Below are positions 44,968 to 49,533 of a DNA stretch of 64,000 nucleotides, piece after piece. Position 1 is the first letter of the stretch. Each line of letters opens with the position of its first letter. The notes below the pieces were generated by a model. That model worked only from the letters and a program-made list of their open reading frames with translations. It was not told where the DNA came from and made no database searches. The position numbers and the translations under genes were made by a program. This DNA is from Diospyros lotus (taxonomy: Eukaryota; Streptophyta; Magnoliopsida; Ericales; Ebenaceae), in assembly GCF_014633365.1 (NCBI RefSeq), contig NC_068347.1, positions 23,768,433 to 23,832,432 on the forward strand, read 5' to 3'.

Positions 44968-47691
44968 GGATACACACAATCAGAAGGAAGAAGAAGAAGA
45001 AGTATCTTTCTGATTTTCTCTGAATTTTTTCTCAATTTATTCTTATTATTTTCTTGGATTTTCTTAATTTGGCTAAATTTTTGTAGGTAAGAACATATTG
45101 ACAAAATAAAAAATTTGATTCTATCATGTTTTTTCAACAAAAAAGGACACGGATTACCAAAATCAATCATTGTTTTCAGGCTCGATTTCCATATTTTTTA
45201 GCCCAAATGAACACGGCACAAGTGGAATGAAACATACTGTCAAAACAAACACAAAAAAAAACTAGCATCTTGAAACAGTCCCTTAATTGTTGATGTTATT
45301 TGTTAAAGGCAGCTGTGTATATAGAGAAGCAGTTTGCAACCAACATTTTAGATCTTGTTTTTAAGACCTCAAGGGTACTCTTGAAGTTTTGTTTACTATA
45401 ACAGAGGTTTTTTTATTATTCTTTTAATGAATGTGATGTTGAACTCTCTCTCTCTCTCTCTCTCCCTATCTTGCTGTTAGTGATGTTGAATTATTTATGA
45501 TATTTGTTCCTTAAGTGCTTCTTTTGTCCACTTCTCCGTTCTTTTAAAATTTTAAACCCTCAGCATTTGATAATATAGGGTAGTTAGCAGCTAGTTATTT
45601 GTTCTTTTTATTTGGCATATTTTTCTTAATGTCACCTTGGCTTGCATATTTAGTGTAGTTTCAGAGAGGTTCTCATACAATGCTCCCTTAAAGCCATCAA
45701 AATTTATACCCATAAAAACATTGGCCGTGAAGATCTTAAGAAATGCTGTTTGTTCACATTAGTGGTGGTGTTGTTGGAAACATTTTCTTTTGTGAACAAA
45801 CTAAAGGAATTATCACCATTGCTTGCTGCTTTCTATAACTCCAAGAGCAGAATAATTTTTCTTTTCTGAAAATTTTGTGAAATTCAATTTTACATTCATT
45901 TTTGTGATTTGTAGTTTTCTCTGAAACCTAACCTGTTTGTTTTTTCTTTTTACTTCAGGTTGATGATACAGAGGTCATCAGTTTCCTTCTCTCTACAGAA
46001 ATAATTCCTCTATGCCTAAAGAGTATGCAGATGGGCAGTGAACTATCAAAAACAGTATGTTCTCCTTGTGAATCATTTCAAATTCCGCCCACCCTTCTAC
46101 AATTTTTGGTCAAACATCATTCACTTGATGGTGGCTGATAGGCAATGGTCTGATGTCACCATTTTGAATCGTGGAAGAAGTGATTATCTTTGGTTATACC
46201 TGAATGATCTTTGTTCCATATGCATGTCATTATTGGCCACTTGTATGATTCTTGGAAGAAAATAGATGTGATTGCTGAGCCAGATAATAGGCTCGTAACT
46301 ATGGTGTAGCATGGGAAGACGCACATGGTTCCTTTTGGAAAATCACATTTCTCTAATTGCTTCCTTTTTTAACTTATAGAACACTCAAATATCAAATAAA
46401 ATTACTTCAATTTACCAAGATTCTGATCTTTCATATCTAAAATTTTCATTTTCAAATTAATCAAATGCAAAAATGTTTTTACAACTCCATAGACTTGGCT
46501 TTTAGGTCAATTGAAGTCTGATTAAATATTTATACTGACAGGTTGCTACATTTATTCTTCAAAAAATTTTGTCGGACGATGTGGGCTTGGATTATATATG
46601 TATGACAGCGGAGCGGTTTTACGCTGTAGCTCAAGTCTTGGGAAATATGGTGACTGCACTTGCTGAACAACCCTCGTCACGCCTGCTAAAACATATTATT
46701 CGCTGTTATCTTCGGCTATCTGACAACCGGAGGTTGGTCAATTGTTTAGTTTGCTGTGAAAGCAGTCATAAGATTATAGTATGTTTGCACTTTGTTTATG
46801 TTTTCTCTGGTTCAGCACTGCCATGTACTAGATCGAAATTTGGTCCTCGTGATACAGGGCTTGTGATGCACTGACTAGCTGCCTGCCAGACATGCTGAGG
46901 GATGGCACCTTCAGTGCTGCCCTTCAGGTAAGTATTCATTAAAATATTTAGATTCCATCTTCTGGTTTTTGAGGATTCGTTGTGTAACTTCTCAGAACTT
47001 AATATGGCTCACCAGTCACCTCTGTGAGTAGTCTCTTGGGTTCTTTTGTGTAGAGGTTGCCCCATGTGGCAGTCTTTCATACATGCTAGCGCATCACAAT
47101 AACAAAAATATGGGTTTTAACGGGTGTTAGCCTTTTGTAACATACCGTGTTAGTTTAGAGGGGAATGCCCTTTCCTTCATAACCAAGTTCATTATAGATA
47201 TGAATTTTATGGACAACCAATCTTCTAGTTTAATTGCCTGTCTAATCTTCATTATATGTTGACTTTTCAATGTGTTACCATTGTTCTTATGTAGCTGCAA
47301 TTTTGTTGATAAATCTGTTTATTCAGAAAATAAATGGCATTTATATGTTGTGTGTGGGGGCATATGTGCGTGTTTGGGGTATAGAAATTTTTTGGTAGCA
47401 TACTCAATCAGACTGGTAATTTTCTTCCCAACTACATATCCCATACTACCCTTTTGTGTGTGTGGAGATAATGTATTCTTAAGCATGTGGAGCTCCCTTT
47501 ACTTCCAAGTGTGCTTTAAAGATGAAATACATTTTTCTTCCTTAATTTGGTGGATGATAACTTCAGTGATATTGTACTTTCAGGAAGATGCAACAACAAC
47601 GAGGTGGTTACAGCAATTGCTTGACAAAGTCGAGGGACGTCGGGTTGCACTGCAAGCTAGAAGGGAATTTGACCATATGCGAATGAACTAA
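5610..47691 (+). CDS. CNOT9: CNOT9 / RCD1-like subunit of the CCR4-NOT complex, nine exons
   Basis: CNOT9 (RCD1, RQCD1, yeast Caf40) is an armadillo-repeat subunit that docks on NOT1 in the CCR4-NOT deadenylase complex, which shortens mRNA poly(A) tails in the cytoplasm. Joining 5610-5795, 27149-27220, 41248-41337, 41736-41778, 43034-43140, 45959-46054, 46542-46732, 46858-46927 and 47584-47691 gives 963 nt (320 aa and TAA), with GT-AG at every junction and no frame break. Family landmarks appear in order: [106 protein letters not shown] and [16 protein letters not shown]. The length fits plant homologues. The extreme C-terminus ([18 protein letters not shown]) is less conserved. Intact frames and splice sites argue for a working gene despite retrotransposon-filled introns 1 and 2. 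Confidence 0.95.
5796..6187. other. Start of CNOT9 intron 1, no feature seen
   Basis: This is AT-rich unique intron sequence. A frame of about 60 codons at 5832-6017 has no recognisable protein features and is most likely chance. Confidence 0.6.
6188..6512. repeat. Solo LTR in intron 1
   Basis: A 325-bp unit starts TGTTGGAATTTAC and ends CTTTCAACA. It is flanked by GTAAC (6183-6187) and ATAAC (6513-6517), a 5-bp target duplication with one change. No internal element sequence is next to it, so it is a solo LTR left by LTR-LTR recombination. Orientation is uncertain; TATATATTC near 6443 and a TGAATCAATAGAG-like end suggest the plus strand. Confidence 0.75.
6513..6910. other. Intron 1 sequence, no feature seen
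   Basis: AT-rich intron sequence with a short TTTCTTTTCTTTT tract near 6766-6790. Some frames near 6590-6730 look weakly gag-like, but not enough to call. Confidence 0.4.
6911..7157 (+). repeat. 5' LTR and primer site of outer copia element D
   Basis: The LTR starts at 6911 (TGTTAGTTGTTAC) and ends at 7144 (TTCTATAACA). The tRNA-Met primer site TGGTATCAGAGCC is at 7145-7157. The left end is inferred from the TG start. A possible remnant of the matching 3' LTR lies at 25264-25372, which would make D an 18-kb nested unit. Confidence 0.65.
7158..7421 (+). mobile_element. Leader of element D, first part
   Basis: Typical copia leader between primer site and gag: many short CCATC and CGTCG motifs and no long frame. 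It is interrupted at 7421 by element H and resumes at 10123. Confidence 0.55.
7658..7867 (-). pseudogene. RNase H C-terminal part of element H
   Basis: The 69-aa minus frame has [14 protein letters not shown], then [20 protein letters not shown] and [12 protein letters not shown], the last third of a copia RNase H with the D of the DNQAA motif still present. The upstream frame ([17 protein letters not shown]) is broken by a stop before this piece. Confidence 0.8.
8095..9275 (-). pseudogene. Reverse transcriptase of element H, broken, YVDD changed to YVDH
   Basis: The RT lies in overlapping minus frames: 8616-9275 (linker with [15 protein letters not shown], then [20 protein letters not shown] and [12 protein letters not shown]), 8674-8901 ([20 protein letters not shown] and [13 protein letters not shown]), 8482-8667 (MYMEQPPSF and [15 protein letters not shown]) and 8095-8442 ([14 protein letters not shown]). 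Frameshifts and stops separate them. The catalytic YVDD box reads YVDH (8443-8454), so an active-site aspartate is lost. Confidence 0.85.
9276..10000 (-). mobile_element. Linker remnant and leader of element H
   Basis: Next to the RT a short proline-rich linker remains (9276-9540). The rest to 10000 is leader sequence running up to the primer site. A long minus frame of 275 codons (8966-9793) crosses both but is leucine/serine-rich, without domain motifs, and is a chance frame. Confidence 0.55.
10123..11105 (+). pseudogene. Leader and gag of element D, broken
   Basis: After H the D leader continues and gag begins near 10340. Frames read [10 protein letters not shown], then [21 protein letters not shown] and [18 protein letters not shown] and [15 protein letters not shown], the order seen in plant copia gag (UBN2 domain). 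Several stops and a frameshift near 10420 break it. A zinc-knuckle-like [10 protein letters not shown] stretch near 11045 is the last D sequence before element C interrupts. Confidence 0.7.
11106..11358 (+). repeat. 5' LTR and primer site of element C
   Basis: The LTR runs from about 11106 to 11345 and ends ATTTTTCACA; the primer site TGGTATCAGAGTC is at 11346-11358. It matches the 3' LTR at 21914-22145 over more than 220 bp with scattered differences. The first bases (TAGTTAAATC) suggest a mutated TGTTAAATC start. Confidence 0.8.
11359..11797 (+). pseudogene. Leader and N-terminal gag of element C
   Basis: The gag N-terminus is seen near 11560-11760 as [35 protein letters not shown] and LWSSMFPEV, with several stops. 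It is cut at 11797 by element B; its last five bases AATAT are B's target site. Confidence 0.65.
11798..12019 (+). repeat. 5' LTR of element B
   Basis: 222 bp, starting TGCTAGAAATG and ending TTATAAGA, an unusual TG...GA pair shared with the 3' LTR. The exact target duplication outside the paired LTR confirms the end. Confidence 0.95.
12464..13535 (+). pseudogene. Gag of element B, two frameshifts
   Basis: The start codon at 12464 opens an N-terminus with [19 protein letters not shown]. Near 12710 a short deletion shifts the frame, after which the UBN2-type core reads [36 protein letters not shown] and [20 protein letters not shown] zinc knuckle of the C-x2-C-x4-H-x4-C type ([15 protein letters not shown]) lies near 13270-13312. 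A second shift near 13505 moves into the protease frame. Gag would form the cytoplasmic particle; it cannot be made in one piece here. Confidence 0.9.
13536..14480 (+). pseudogene. Protease and integrase N-half of element B
   Basis: The aspartic protease active site [12 protein letters not shown] is at 13539-13574. The GAG-pre-integrase zinc module follows ([19 protein letters not shown] and [13 protein letters not shown], near 13950-14075). The integrase core shows HSDVWGPSK (first D) and [12 protein letters not shown] (second D). A TAA at 14412-14414 replaces a conserved Gln codon just after CRHTP, before the third acidic residue; the frame itself goes on. Confidence 0.92.
14481..15389 (+). 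pseudogene. Integrase C-half and linker of element B
   Basis: This stretch is in frame with the previous one. It has [20 protein letters not shown] and the C-terminal integrase block [20 protein letters not shown], then a variable linker rich in Ser, Pro and Asn ending in [24 protein letters not shown] at 15387-15389 (before EALDDPNWK) interrupts the frame at the entry to RT. Confidence 0.92.
15390..16913 (+). pseudogene. Reverse transcriptase and RNase H of element B, open for 505 codons
   Basis: The RT and RNase H part is uninterrupted from 15396 to the TGA at 16911-16913. RT blocks include [72 protein letters not shown] and the catalytic YVDD at 15957-15968. RNase H follows with [31 protein letters not shown] and [15 protein letters not shown]. 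The enzyme parts look chemically intact, but there is no intact upstream frame to express them. Confidence 0.93.
16921..17148 (+). repeat. 3' LTR of element B
   Basis: 228 bp, starting TGCTGGAAATATG directly after the polypurine tract and ending TTATAAGA. It is 6 bp longer than the 5' LTR because of a local TATCCT duplication near its end. Confidence 0.95.
17154..17290. other. Unassigned stretch in element C
   Basis: This AT-rich stretch holds a GGGCCATGGGCCATGGG motif near 17212. It does not read as gag, although gag of C resumes just after it, so it may be a further small insert. Confidence 0.35.
17290..17940 (+). pseudogene. Gag core of element C
   Basis: Frames read [17 protein letters not shown], then [20 protein letters not shown] and [16 protein letters not shown], and a zinc-knuckle-like end ([13 protein letters not shown], near 17820-17860). 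Stops and shifts are frequent. This is the same gag type as element I. Confidence 0.75.
17941..18410. mobile_element. Unidentified insert in element C
   Basis: About 470 bp without gag or pol character separates the gag zinc-knuckle region from the protease. It contains repeats of CAACTAGAATCCTAATA and AATCCTAA-type motifs and a GC-richer right end (CTGGCGCTACTGTCC). It starts near TGTAGTGTGTAG. It could be an LTR or a fragment of another element; no target duplication was found. Confidence 0.5.
18411..19500 (+). pseudogene. Protease and integrase of element C
   Basis: The protease site [15 protein letters not shown] is near 18618-18662, followed by a frameshift near 18690. The pre-integrase module reads [19 protein letters not shown] and [13 protein letters not shown], where one zinc cysteine has become Tyr. 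The integrase core (HSNV, then FISFIDDCT and [14 protein letters not shown]) has the first Asp changed to Asn, a TAG in the GPSR block and a stop at 19498-19500. Confidence 0.85.
19501..20485 (+). pseudogene. Integrase C-terminal part and linker of element C
   Basis: Blocks [38 protein letters not shown] and [20 protein letters not shown] are recognisable across frames. The linker is rich in Pro, Ser and Leu and ends in [20 protein letters not shown]. Stops occur at 19663 and 20038-20040 and frames alternate. Confidence 0.8.
20454..21917 (+). pseudogene. Reverse transcriptase and RNase H of element C
   Basis: RT blocks are [73 protein letters not shown] and [11 protein letters not shown] (YVDD at 20997-21008). 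RNase H shows [27 protein letters not shown] (then a stop at 21621) and [17 protein letters not shown]. In-frame stops occur near 20725, 20914 and 21192. Pol runs straight into the truncated LTR after [10 protein letters not shown]. Confidence 0.88.
21914..22145 (+). repeat. 3' LTR of element C (first bases missing)
   Basis: It pairs with 11106-11345 and ends TTTTTCCACA. The start and the polypurine tract are deleted, so the last pol codons run into the LTR. The AATAT that follows (22146-22150) has no partner at the left end. Confidence 0.8.
22146..22330. other. Unassigned stretch between C and E
   Basis: CT-rich sequence with repeated CTTGAGTAAAC/CTTGAGCAAAC motifs (near 22225 and 22290). 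It may be a decayed part of E's integrase region or of D, but no motif decides this. Confidence 0.35.
22331..22880 (+). pseudogene. Integrase of 5'-truncated copia element E
   Basis: The frame reads [20 protein letters not shown], then [40 protein letters not shown] and [20 protein letters not shown], the second half of a copia integrase core of the RE1/Ale-like type. Protease and gag are missing upstream. A frameshift after GVLVF ends the useful frame. Confidence 0.85.
22881..24935 (+). pseudogene. Linker, reverse transcriptase and RNase H of element E
   Basis: RT starts near 23190 ([20 protein letters not shown], then [20 protein letters not shown]). A 31-codon in-frame duplication of the block [15 protein letters not shown] with SLYGLKQ lies at 23573-23764. 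The catalytic box reads YAAD instead of YVDD near 23885. RNase H pieces follow ([32 protein letters not shown]). A C-terminal tail [20 protein letters not shown] leads to the polypurine tract at 24926-24935. Stops are frequent. Confidence 0.85.
24936..25270 (+). repeat. 3' LTR of element E
   Basis: 335 bp, starting TGTTAAGGAGAATATTAC after GAAGGGGAA and ending AAGAACTAACA, with TATATAAACTC near 25149 as a likely TATA region. No 5' LTR of this type is in the window. Confidence 0.85.
25264..25372 (+). repeat. Possible remnant of the 3' LTR of element D
   Basis: Twenty-two bases at 25264-25285 match 6951-6972 in D's 5' LTR with one change. Weaker similarity goes on (AGATATG, then CTTGATATATCTAGG compared with CTTGAGATATATAG...TCTAGG). 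If right, E landed in D's 3' LTR and everything from 6911 to here is one nested stack. Confidence 0.4.
25373..25694. other. Intron 1 sequence with homopolymer runs
   Basis: Apart from a T run of more than 20 bases near 25447-25469 and an A run near 25547, no feature is seen. Confidence 0.5.
25695..26276. repeat. Tandem duplication of about 300 bp with hairpin
   Basis: Two copies start at about 25695 and 25996 (TTTCAAACT...TTTAC) and end in GTTTTAAGAT. They share GAGTGAGTAACTA, GGGGAGAGATTGTAGCATTT-like and TTTCAAATCAGTA motifs, at an estimated 75-80% identity by eye. The second copy has a perfect 12-bp stem, GGAACTCGCTAC (26123-26134) and GTAGCGAGTTCC (26140-26151), with a 5-base loop. The first copy has a decayed version. 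Confidence 0.8.
26277..27148. other. End of intron 1, no feature seen
   Basis: AT-rich intron ending in a good acceptor (TTTCTTTTTTAAG). CT-rich sequence near 26610-26690 explains a long reverse-strand frame (26417-26752) that is low in complexity and not believed. Confidence 0.5.
27149..27220 (+). CDS. CNOT9: CNOT9 exon 2 (24 codons)
   Basis: Acceptor TTTTTTAAG, donor CAG/GTATGC, phase 0 on both sides. It encodes [18 protein letters not shown] and IIILLQ. Most relatives have Lys where this has the initial Met. The exon stands alone between introns of 21.4 and 14.0 kb. Confidence 0.93.
27267..28499 (-). mobile_element. Element L: short minus-strand copia 47 bp after exon 2
   Basis: Two LTRs, 27267-27494 and 28266-28499, each reading TGTTGAATG... 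on the minus strand, flank only 771 bp. The primer site complement (GCTCTGATACCA, 28254-28265) and the polypurine complement (TTCCCCCTCAAGCTGG, 27495-27510) are kept. Flanking AGTTT (27262-27266) and AGTCT (28500-28504) make a target duplication with one change. Inside, only the RNase H end and some leader survive, so this is a deletion derivative that would need proteins from elsewhere. Confidence 0.9.
27502..27744 (-). pseudogene. RNase H C-terminus of element L
   Basis: The 80-aa frame has [39 protein letters not shown] and [20 protein letters not shown], then the usual tail [10 protein letters not shown] just before the polypurine tract. It is open, but the rest of the polyprotein is deleted. 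Confidence 0.85.
28500..29159. other. Intron 2 sequence, no clear feature
   Basis: AT-rich intron. A GGGTTTGAATCCC motif near 28936 resembles a tRNA B box, but no A box at the right distance and no SINE-like tail were seen. Confidence 0.4.
29806..30130 (+). repeat. Plus-strand gypsy LTR inserted in the leader
   Basis: It starts TGTCACGACCCAAGG, a common gypsy LTR start, and has a TATA box GCTTATAAAAGCC near 29938, then a CT-rich transcribed part. The right end is uncertain (near GCAGTTGCA, about 30120). No primer site follows, so a solo LTR is most likely. Confidence 0.6.
30577..30624. repeat. Compound microsatellite (TG)n(AG)n
   Basis: An uninterrupted TG run goes directly into an AG run inside the transcribed part of a gypsy LTR. 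Confidence 0.95.
30810..31342. other. Intron 2 sequence, no feature seen
   Basis: AT-rich, with GGAAAAT/TGGAAAAC-type words. Nothing supports a gene or element. Confidence 0.5.
31343..31865 (+). repeat. Possible gypsy LTR, left part, split by element F
   Basis: TGTAACACCTTGTG at 31343 looks like a gypsy LTR start. Sequence after element F (37418-37719) contains GGGGTGGGGCACTACA, the kind of end such LTRs have. No target duplication supports the pairing. Confidence 0.35.
32390..33335 (+). pseudogene. Gag of element F
   Basis: Recognisable blocks are [51 protein letters not shown] and [18 protein letters not shown], with stops and frame changes near 32480, 32675 and 33095. The zinc knuckle is damaged (CTYCNK-like, near 33135-33190). 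Confidence 0.75.
33336..33604 (+). pseudogene. Protease of element F
   Basis: The active site reads [15 protein letters not shown] where family members have DSGA, so the catalytic DSG triad is lost. It ends at a foreign stretch near 33605. Confidence 0.75.
33605..34045. mobile_element. Foreign stretch inside element F
   Basis: About 440 bp without copia coding separates the protease from the next recognisable pol segment ([20 protein letters not shown], from about 34095). It contains GTGTATATATATTCATTCC and a CTAAGTTAGTCCTACTTAGG near-palindrome (near 33917). It looks like an LTR or other small element, but no end repeats were found. Confidence 0.5.
34046..35300 (+). pseudogene. Integrase and linker of element F
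   Basis: Blocks: [40 protein letters not shown], then [13 protein letters not shown] with a frame shift where the second catalytic Asp should be, and [20 protein letters not shown]. The linker has a 48-bp direct repeat (35162-35209 and 35210-35257) coding for [19 protein letters not shown] units. Confidence 0.8.
35286..37110 (+). pseudogene. Reverse transcriptase and RNase H of element F
   Basis: RT blocks: [52 protein letters not shown] and [12 protein letters not shown] (YVDD at 36158-36169). RNase [21 protein letters not shown] and [18 protein letters not shown], then [14 protein letters not shown]. Stops near 35773, 35896, 36045, 36314 and 36853 break the frame; the YVDD box is kept. Confidence 0.85.
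37418..37719 (+). repeat. Possible gypsy LTR, right part
   Basis: Continuation after element F of the LTR-like sequence starting at 31343. It ends GGGGTGGGGCACTACA. Low confidence because no target duplication was found. Confidence 0.3.
37720..38482. other. Intron 2 sequence, no clear feature
   Basis: Short reverse-strand frames at 38089-38274 and 38252-38458 have ordinary amino acid composition but no domain I recognise. They may be remnants of a transposase or host-gene fragment. Confidence 0.35.
38483..38500. repeat. Poly-G run of 18
   Basis: Eighteen consecutive G residues after CATTT and before AGGTGCC. Such a run is rare in plant DNA and could also be a sequencing length error. Confidence 0.9.
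38501..39339. other. Intron 2 sequence, no feature seen
   Basis: A 76-codon + frame (38824-39054) reads [17 protein letters not shown] and [19 protein letters not shown]. This is weakly like the non-LTR retroelement region between RT and RNase H (the GLGI.NL words), so a LINE fragment is possible, but the match is too short to call. Confidence 0.4.
39340..40240 (-). mobile_element. 5'-truncated minus-strand copia: LTR and RNase H
   Basis: The minus frame at 39749-40018 has [20 protein letters not shown] and [20 protein letters not shown], then [19 protein letters not shown], part of a copia RNase H. Upstream RNase H and RT pieces go on to about 40240. A polypurine complement (CTCCCCTTCAAGC, near 39607) and an LTR-like stretch to about 39342 form the 3' end. 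The rest of the element is gone. Confidence 0.8.
40241..41247. other. End of intron 2, no clear feature
   Basis: Short direct repeats of CTTCCATGTAAC with GGACACTGC near 40545-40575 and related GGGCACAATG and GGGGCATTGC words to 40645. No gene seen. Confidence 0.5.
41248..41337 (+). CDS. CNOT9: CNOT9 exon 3 (30 codons)
   Basis: Acceptor TTTGCAG, donor CAG/GTACCT, phase 0. It encodes [18 protein letters not shown] and [12 protein letters not shown], the strongly conserved armadillo stretch. Confidence 0.95.
41396..41436 (+). other. G-rich intronic stretch 60 nt after exon 3
   Basis: Four runs of four to six G lie within about 40 nt (AGGGGAAGG, TGGGGAG, TTGGGGGGTGGGGGG). The transcript could form a G-quadruplex close to the 5' splice site of intron 3. 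Confidence 0.6.
41736..41778 (+). CDS. CNOT9: CNOT9 exon 4 (43 nt)
   Basis: Acceptor TTTTGCAG, donor AGTG/GTAATT; it ends after the first base of a codon. It encodes [14 protein letters not shown] and the G of an Ala codon completed by exon 5. Confidence 0.93.
41779..43033. other. CNOT9 intron 4
   Basis: 1255 bp, CT- and T-rich. It holds the tandem duplication at 42505-42711 and otherwise no feature. Confidence 0.6.
42505..42711. repeat. Tandem duplication of 122 bp in intron 4
   Basis: CGCCTGTCTTTTTCTTCC starts at 42505 and 42627, and both copies run through GAGATTTCCA(C/T)GTCAC to CTTATTGCAGTACAAT. The end looks like a splice acceptor (TTATTGCAG), so each copy carries a potential decoy acceptor. 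Confidence 0.9.
43034..43140 (+). CDS. CNOT9: CNOT9 exon 5 (107 nt)
   Basis: Acceptor CCTTTGCAG, donor AAG/GTGCTT. It completes Ala and encodes [35 protein letters not shown], the core of the Rcd1 domain. Confidence 0.95.
43323..43559 (-). pseudogene. Unidentified coding-like fragment antisense in intron 5
   Basis: A 78-codon minus frame has normal protein composition: [50 protein letters not shown]. Shifting frame near its end gives [17 protein letters not shown], which also looks protein-like, so a coding sequence with a frameshift is suggested. I do not recognise the family. It has no retroelement motifs. It may be a captured or retrocopied host exon, or chance. Confidence 0.35.
43601..43638. 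repeat. (TA)n(TGTA)n microsatellite
   Basis: A TA run of about 22 bases continues into GTATGTATGTAT in intron 5. Confidence 0.9.
44030..44176 (+). mobile_element. Au-type SINE relic in intron 5
   Basis: The order of words fits plant Au SINEs: a tRNA-like part with a B-box-like GGTCATGGGTTAGAATTGTG, then GACCCTCCCCC, then GGGGAGTCTCGTGCACTA and a T-run (CTATTTTTC). It aligns with the relic at 48020-48190. It is non-coding and dead. Confidence 0.7.
44673..44947. repeat. Two CT microsatellites with related flanks
   Basis: CT runs at 44673-44703 and 44919-44947, the second passing into (TA)n. Between them are near-repeats such as GATTTGGG and CTCTCTCTATATATG-type words. This is a small, slippage-built repeat cluster in intron 5. 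Confidence 0.85.
44948..45958. other. Rest of intron 5, no feature seen
   Basis: AT-rich intron with one more CT run near 45445-45465. It ends in a pyrimidine-rich acceptor (TTTTACTTCAG). Confidence 0.6.
45959..46054 (+). CDS. CNOT9: CNOT9 exon 6 (32 codons)
   Basis: Acceptor ACTTCAG, donor ACA/GTATGT, phase 0. It encodes [20 protein letters not shown] followed by [12 protein letters not shown]. Confidence 0.95.
46542..46732 (+). CDS. CNOT9: CNOT9 exon 7 (191 nt)
   Basis: Acceptor CTGACAG, donor CGGAG/GTTGGT; it ends after two bases of an Arg codon. It encodes [36 protein letters not shown] and [16 protein letters not shown]. Confidence 0.95.
46858..46927 (+). CDS. CNOT9: CNOT9 exon 8 (70 nt)
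   Basis: Acceptor GATACAG, donor CAG/GTAAGT. Its first G completes Arg; then [20 protein letters not shown] and ALQ. Intron 7 before it is only 125 nt. Confidence 0.94.
47584..47691 (+). CDS. CNOT9: CNOT9 exon 9 with stop codon
   Basis: Acceptor CTTTCAG. It encodes [16 protein letters not shown] and [19 protein letters not shown], then TAA at 47689-47691. The RWLQQLL block is family-typical; the last 20 residues vary among relatives. Confidence 0.93.
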   Translation, partial: EDATTTRWLQQLLDKVEGRRVALQARREFDHMRMN

Positions 47692-48019
47692 TGTTAAAGT
47701 GACATGCAAGTGGTATCGAAACTCTCTTTTGTCGCCCTTTGGGCTTTAGTATTATGTCTTAATTATGTTGTGTTATTGAGGTATTTTCTTAGTAATTACT
47801 TGGATCAATAGTCTTGGACTGGTGGAATGAAGACATCTCTTGACTCTAGTCTAGTTTAACTGTGGCCAATTGTTATTTCTTTTTTATGCTTTCCTACTTT
47901 ATTTGTTGGAGCTTCTTGTAGTTTCTAAGAGGGAAAATGGTGCTTGTATGGTGTGTTTTATTGAACCATTGATGTTGTGTTGACTTAAGGTTCTTAGCTT
48001 AAATTTACAACATGAGTAT
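47692..48019 (+). other. Probable CNOT9 3' UTR and downstream
   Basis: Unique T-rich sequence without a reading frame. No perfect AATAAA is seen directly after the stop; weaker plant-type signals (TTGTAGTTTC, TTTTATTGAACC) occur at 47915-47965. The real cleavage site is unknown. Confidence 0.4.
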
Positions 48020-48191
48020 CCTTGGTCTACCGGTGTTGGTAGAAATGGTGAGGTTGCTCCTTTGTGACGTGAAGGTCATGCTCACGGGATTGAGTTGTGG
48101 AAACCCCCTTTTTGCAAATTAATTAAGAACTTGTGTATAAATACGACCTTCATAAAATGAGGAGTCCCGTGCACTAGTAGCTCTTTTTTAC
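48020..48191 (+). mobile_element. Au-type SINE relic downstream of CNOT9
   Basis: A tRNA-like 5' part (GGTAGAAATGGTGAGGTTGC, then a B-box-like CACGGGATTGAGTTGTGG), a middle with TAAATACGACCTT, and the typical end GGAGTCCCGTGCACTAG with CTCTTTTTT. It lies directly against the primer-site-like start of copia element G. Confidence 0.75.
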
Positions 48192-48409
48192 GTGGTATGA
48201 AAGCCTAACCCTATTTTTTTGGTCAAAACCCCTAATTCCCCAAAACAAAACAAATTAGAAGCCTTCATCGTAATTTCAAGCAATAGGTGACGTTACTGCC
48301 ATACTTTCTTCTTGTCACTGGCGTCTTCAGTCTCTAACTGTCTCTCTCTTTGGCCACTCCACCTTTTAGCCCTAGTGGTTCTAGTATGTCAATTTGAAGT
48401 AACATAATA

Positions 48410-49533
48410 TTGATATGCAGACCTTTCTTGCCCAGATTCAGGCTCTTGTGGAGGAATTTAAGGAGCCAATGCAGATTACCCTTATTGTTGATAAAGAAAC
48501 GGACTCAACTAGACAAATTTTTTGTGGTCCTTGACATTATCATCCCATTGGGTAGATCTTGATTCCATCATTCATTGATGAATTTTGGCTTGTGAGACTA
48601 CTTCTATGGATGATGTCTTCTCTTAGTTGTTGCTAGTATCCTCTTTTACTATCCTTTTTCAGTTTGTACATGCTGACCATTCTGTTTTATCCTCTTAAAC
48701 TAGTGATTAAGGAGGTCGTGGGGGAAATTGTAGTGGCAGGGGGCTGGGTAATTGCCCGCACTACACAGTTTACACTCAATTGTAATTGTGCTACCACACA
48801 CAAGATGGTTGATACTCTCTTCTTGGGAAACCGCCTCACACCACTAATGTTGCTCAAACTAGAACTAATTTTACTGTGTACTTATCAGTCAAGAAATCAT
48901 TTCGGACCATTTCACTATTTGATTCTGATTATCAGGAGTTCTTATATTTTCAAGCATCCAAACAGTCTTTGTTTTCATCATCTGTCGCACTTGTTGCTAA
49001 CGTTGGTAATTCTGCCGCTTTTGTTTCTCAGTCTACCTCTATTAGTCCTTGGATTTTAGATTCAGGTGTTTCTCATCATATCTCTAGTAATCCCTTTCTT
49101 TTTACTAATATTGAATGTTCTGAGTCTTTTCCTACTATTACTATGGTAAATTGTTGCCAATCACCTACCAAAGGTCTTGTACATGCATGCCCAACCCCTT
49201 CCCTTCTTACGCTTGTCCTCTGTTTTGCATATCCTTAGGTGCCCTTTTAATTTGATTTCCATTGGTCAGCTTAACCACACTTTTCATTGTTTTATCACTT
49301 TTATTGTTGATTTTGTTCTTGTGCAAGATTGGATTACGGTCCAAACAATCGGTATAGGACATGAGTCACAGAGGCTCTACCATCTCATTCCACCTCCATC
49401 ATCTGTTCTTGCCACAACCACAAATGCTCCTGCCTTGACTCATGACCATTTGGGACATCCTAATCTCTCTAAGCTTGAGAAGATGGTCCCTAATCTTTTT
49501 GGTTTAAGTTCCTTGGATTGTGAGTGGTGTTAG
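48410..49533 (+). pseudogene. Gag end, protease and pre-integrase of element G
   Basis: The protease site is SISPWILDSGVSHHISSNPF at about 49038-49097 (DSG kept, next residue changed to V). The block HDHLGHPNLSKLEKMVPNLF at 49439-49498 is the pre-integrase module. A stop follows EWC at 49533. The gag zinc knuckle upstream is shifted in frame. Confidence 0.8.
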
